6,940 nt of DNA. It comes from Actinomycetota bacterium. Its GTDB lineage: Bacteria > Actinomycetota > Actinomycetes > S36-B12 > UBA5976. A program made the translations under genes and the position numbers. Positions within the stretch are counted from its first letter, which is position 1, and each line of letters begins with the position of its first letter. The notes below the pieces were generated by a model. That model did not search any database. It was not told the origin of the DNA and worked only from the letters and a program-made list of their open reading frames with translations. Of this stretch, positions 5,793-6,940 are shown piece by piece. Where the stretch lies: positions 1 through 6,940 of the forward strand of contig CANJRK010000044.1 of NCBI GenBank assembly GCA_947476765.1, written 5' to 3'.

Positions 5793-5859
5793 ATTAAATT
5801 TGAAGGAATTCTTTACAAGACCCTTACACGCTGTTTATTTCGATCAACCCAAATTTTGG

Positions 5860-5865
5860 TATTTT
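5860..5865 (+). promoter_or_regulatory. Putative -10 element for a leaderless transcript of the COG4705-type gene
   Basis: TATTTT (TAnnnT) lies at -12 to -7 from ATG 5872, so transcription would start on the ATG. No clear -35 is seen. The only Shine-Dalgarno-like bases (GGGA, 5868-5871... one base before the ATG) are too close to function. It supports ATG 5872 over upstream in-frame starts. Confidence 0.4.
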
Positions 5866-5871
5866 CGGGAA

Positions 5872-6672
5872 ATGACAAACCTGACGAGCAATTCCCGTAC
5901 TGCCCGCACCATGCTAAACAAAGTTCCCGAAGTAACTTTGTTCTTTTGGCTTATCAAAATCATGGCAACGACAGTGGGTGAAACTTTTGCCGACTATCTA
6001 AATGAAACCCTCGGGTTTGGCCTTTCCAAGACATCCGTTTTGATGACCGTGCTACTTCTTGTGGCACTTGCCGTGCAATTTATAACGCGTAAGTACATTC
6101 CAGTCTCGTATTGGCTTACCGTAGTTTTGATTAGTGTCGTTGGAACCCTAATTACCGATAACTTAACGGACAACCTTGGATTACCACTTCAGACCGCAAC
6201 AATAATTTTCGCGATTGCCTTGGCAGTAGTTTTTGCAATCTGGTTTGCTTCAGAAAAGACGTTATCGATTCACTCCATTGTCACGACTCGCCGCGAGATT
6301 TTCTATTGGCTCGCAATCCTTTTCACATTTGCCTTAGGTACTGCGGCTGGAGATCTGTTTTCGGAAACCTACCAACTGGGATACGGATTATCGGCCCTTA
6401 TCTTTGGCGCACTCATCGCAGTGGTAGCTATCGCAAGATTTGGATTTAAAGCCAGCGAAGTTACAACTTTTTGGGCAGCCTATATTTTGACTCGACCACT
6501 TGGTGCCTCGATAGGTGACTACATGTCACAGTCGAAGGACGATAGTGGAATCGGACTGGGAACAACAACTACCAGCGCGATTTTCCTCGTGCTCATCGTA
6601 ATTTTGGTTGGGTACCTGGCAGTCACCAGAGCTGACGCAACTGAAAAGAAACTAGGCGAGACAGCAAACTAA
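5872..6672 (+). CDS. COG4705-type polytopic membrane protein with four internal repeats
   Basis: A 266-residue inner-membrane protein of about eight helices. It resembles the uncharacterised 'membrane-anchored protein' family COG4705, with the recognisable pieces KVPEVTLFFWLIKI, SEKTLSIHSI, TTRREIFYWL, TFALGTAAGDL and LTRPLGASIGD. No function is established. Reading it directly shows four tandem units sharing [FY]-W-x9-G-x4-D: F25-W26/G36/D41, Y80-W81/G91/D96, Y145-W146/G156/D161 and F200-W201/G211/D216. Each is followed by a loop with glycines and another hydrophobic helix. The four buried-edge aspartates suggest a pseudo-symmetric channel or carrier, which is inference. The frame is open from 5761, overlapping the lipoprotein gene, but ATG 5872 begins the family-like N terminus and has TATTTT at the leaderless distance. 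It lies 79 bp downstream of the lipoprotein gene on the same strand. Confidence 0.85.
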   Translation: MTNLTSNSRTARTMLNKVPEVTLFFWLIKIMATTVGETFADYLNETLGFGLSKTSVLMTVLLLVALAVQFITRKYIPVSYWLTVVLISVVGTLITDNLTDNLGLPLQTATIIFAIALAVVFAIWFASEKTLSIHSIVTTRREIFYWLAILFTFALGTAAGDLFSETYQLGYGLSALIFGALIAVVAIARFGFKASEVTTFWAAYILTRPLGASIGDYMSQSKDDSGIGLGTTTTSAIFLVLIVILVGYLAVTRADATEKKLGETAN

Positions 6673-6730
6673 AAACTTGTGGTGCGGGCTATGTGGTTCA
6701 ATAGCCCGCACCATAGGAATTTACAAGTTT
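6673..6730. terminator. Bidirectional terminator with nested inverted repeats
   Basis: GGTGCGGGCTA (6681-6691) pairs with TAGCCCGCACC (6702-6712); flanking and inner T-A pairs extend the stem to 13 bp around an 8-nt loop. A second outer pair, AAACTTGT (6673-6680) and ACAAGTTT (6723-6730), encloses it with a 10-nt bulge. On the minus strand the stem is followed by ACAAGTTTTTAG, giving the five-T run of an intrinsic terminator for the aldehyde dehydrogenase; on the plus strand only AATTT follows. It fills the 58-bp gap between two convergent stop codons. Confidence 0.85.
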
Positions 6731-6940
6731 CTAACGCATTACAAATGGGTCTGCGATTGGTGCTTCAGAAGTGTTAATCCAAACTGACTTGGTGCGGGTG
6801 TAATCCAAGATTGATTCAGCACCGGCTTCGCGGCCAGTTCCGCTTTGACCGTAACCACCAAAGGGAACCATCGGCGAAATCATGCGGTAGGTATTTACCC
6901 ACACAATTCCCGCTCGCAAGGATTTCACGAACCGGTGGGC
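6731..6940 (-). CDS. C-terminal fragment of an aldehyde dehydrogenase
   Basis: The last 69 residues of an NAD(P)+-dependent aldehyde dehydrogenase, running off the right edge (the frame continues to 6940 with AHRF before the apparent internal GTG at 6928). The tail has the conserved family end: LRAGIVWVNTYR, then SPMVPFGGYGQSGTGREAG with the invariant PFGG-x-x-x-SG-x-GRE-x-G motif, then LDYTRTKSVWIN. The catalytic Cys and Glu lie outside the window, so substrate class cannot be given. VWVNTYR with MVPFGGYGQSG is typical of general or betaine-type aldehyde dehydrogenases. TAG stop at 6733-6731 directly abuts the outer arm of the terminator hairpin. Confidence 0.93.
   Translation of the reverse strand, partial: AHRFVKSLRAGIVWVNTYRMISPMVPFGGYGQSGTGREAGAESILDYTRTKSVWINTSEAPIADPFVMR

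Noticed and set aside
5784..5803. Tandem ATTAA/ATTAAATT run after the lipoprotein stop
   Set aside because: Only a short AT-rich stretch around the stop codon; too small to call a repeat, and no hairpin-plus-T-run terminator was found in this 79-bp gap.
5761..5871. Upstream extension of the COG4705-type frame, starting inside the lipoprotein gene
   Set aside because: The extra 37 residues overlap the lipoprotein C terminus and contain no family-like sequence; ATG 5872 is followed by the usual N-terminal KVPEVT segment.
6691..6713. tRNA 3'-end look-alike (GGTTCAAT then CCCGCACCA, sharing nine bases with the tRNA-Leu end)
   Set aside because: The bases that would form a T stem (GTGG and GCCC) do not pair, no anticodon arm is present upstream, and the right arm is fully explained as half of the terminator hairpin.

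Overview
The window looks like chromosomal sequence from a streamlined, moderate-to-low-GC actinobacterium (Actinomycetota), quite possibly a planktonic freshwater or marine lineage. The lineage is an inference. It rests on a DUF3618-like small protein, a GerMN/Gmad2 lipoprotein, an actinobacterial-type thymidine kinase, several start codons that sit where leaderless transcripts would begin, an actinobacterial Nur-like operator, very short intergenic gaps, and base composition well below that of Streptomyces or Mycobacterium. There is no sign of phage, insertion sequence, CRISPR or other mobile DNA.

Layout. Positions 1-239 hold the C-terminal end of a rightward gene, probably a flavin-containing monooxygenase. 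It meets, stop codon on stop codon, a leftward short-chain dehydrogenase (236-1111). Just upstream of the dehydrogenase on the same strand lie tRNA-Leu(UAG) with an encoded CCA (1122-1206), an MFS permease (1266-2480) and a NiCoT-family nickel/cobalt importer (2632-3849). The importer is preceded by a 6-5-6 dyad matching the Nur (nickel-responsive Fur-family) box. Divergent from it is a small DUF3618-like membrane protein (3968-4231), which again overlaps stop-to-stop with leftward thymidine kinase tdk (4228-4839). Divergent from tdk are a GerMN-Gmad2 lipoprotein (4932-5792) and a COG4705-type polytopic membrane protein (5872-6672). The window closes with a large bidirectional hairpin (6673-6730) and the C-terminal end of a leftward aldehyde dehydrogenase (6731-6940).

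How the genes fit together. Most are independent housekeeping or accessory functions. The clearest functional unit is the nickel importer with its operator: low nickel would relieve Nur repression and raise import for nickel enzymes encoded elsewhere. The neighbouring MFS permease has no assigned substrate. Thymidine kinase provides thymidine salvage. The lipoprotein and the eight-helix membrane protein are envelope proteins of unknown function.

Most worth a second look: the putative Nur box; a fourfold internal repeat ([FY]-W-x9-G-x4-D, four times) in the COG4705-type protein; a promoter element that appears to overlap the CCA tail of tRNA-Leu and would give a leaderless dehydrogenase mRNA; and the recurrence of -10-like hexamers at the leaderless distance from start codons.
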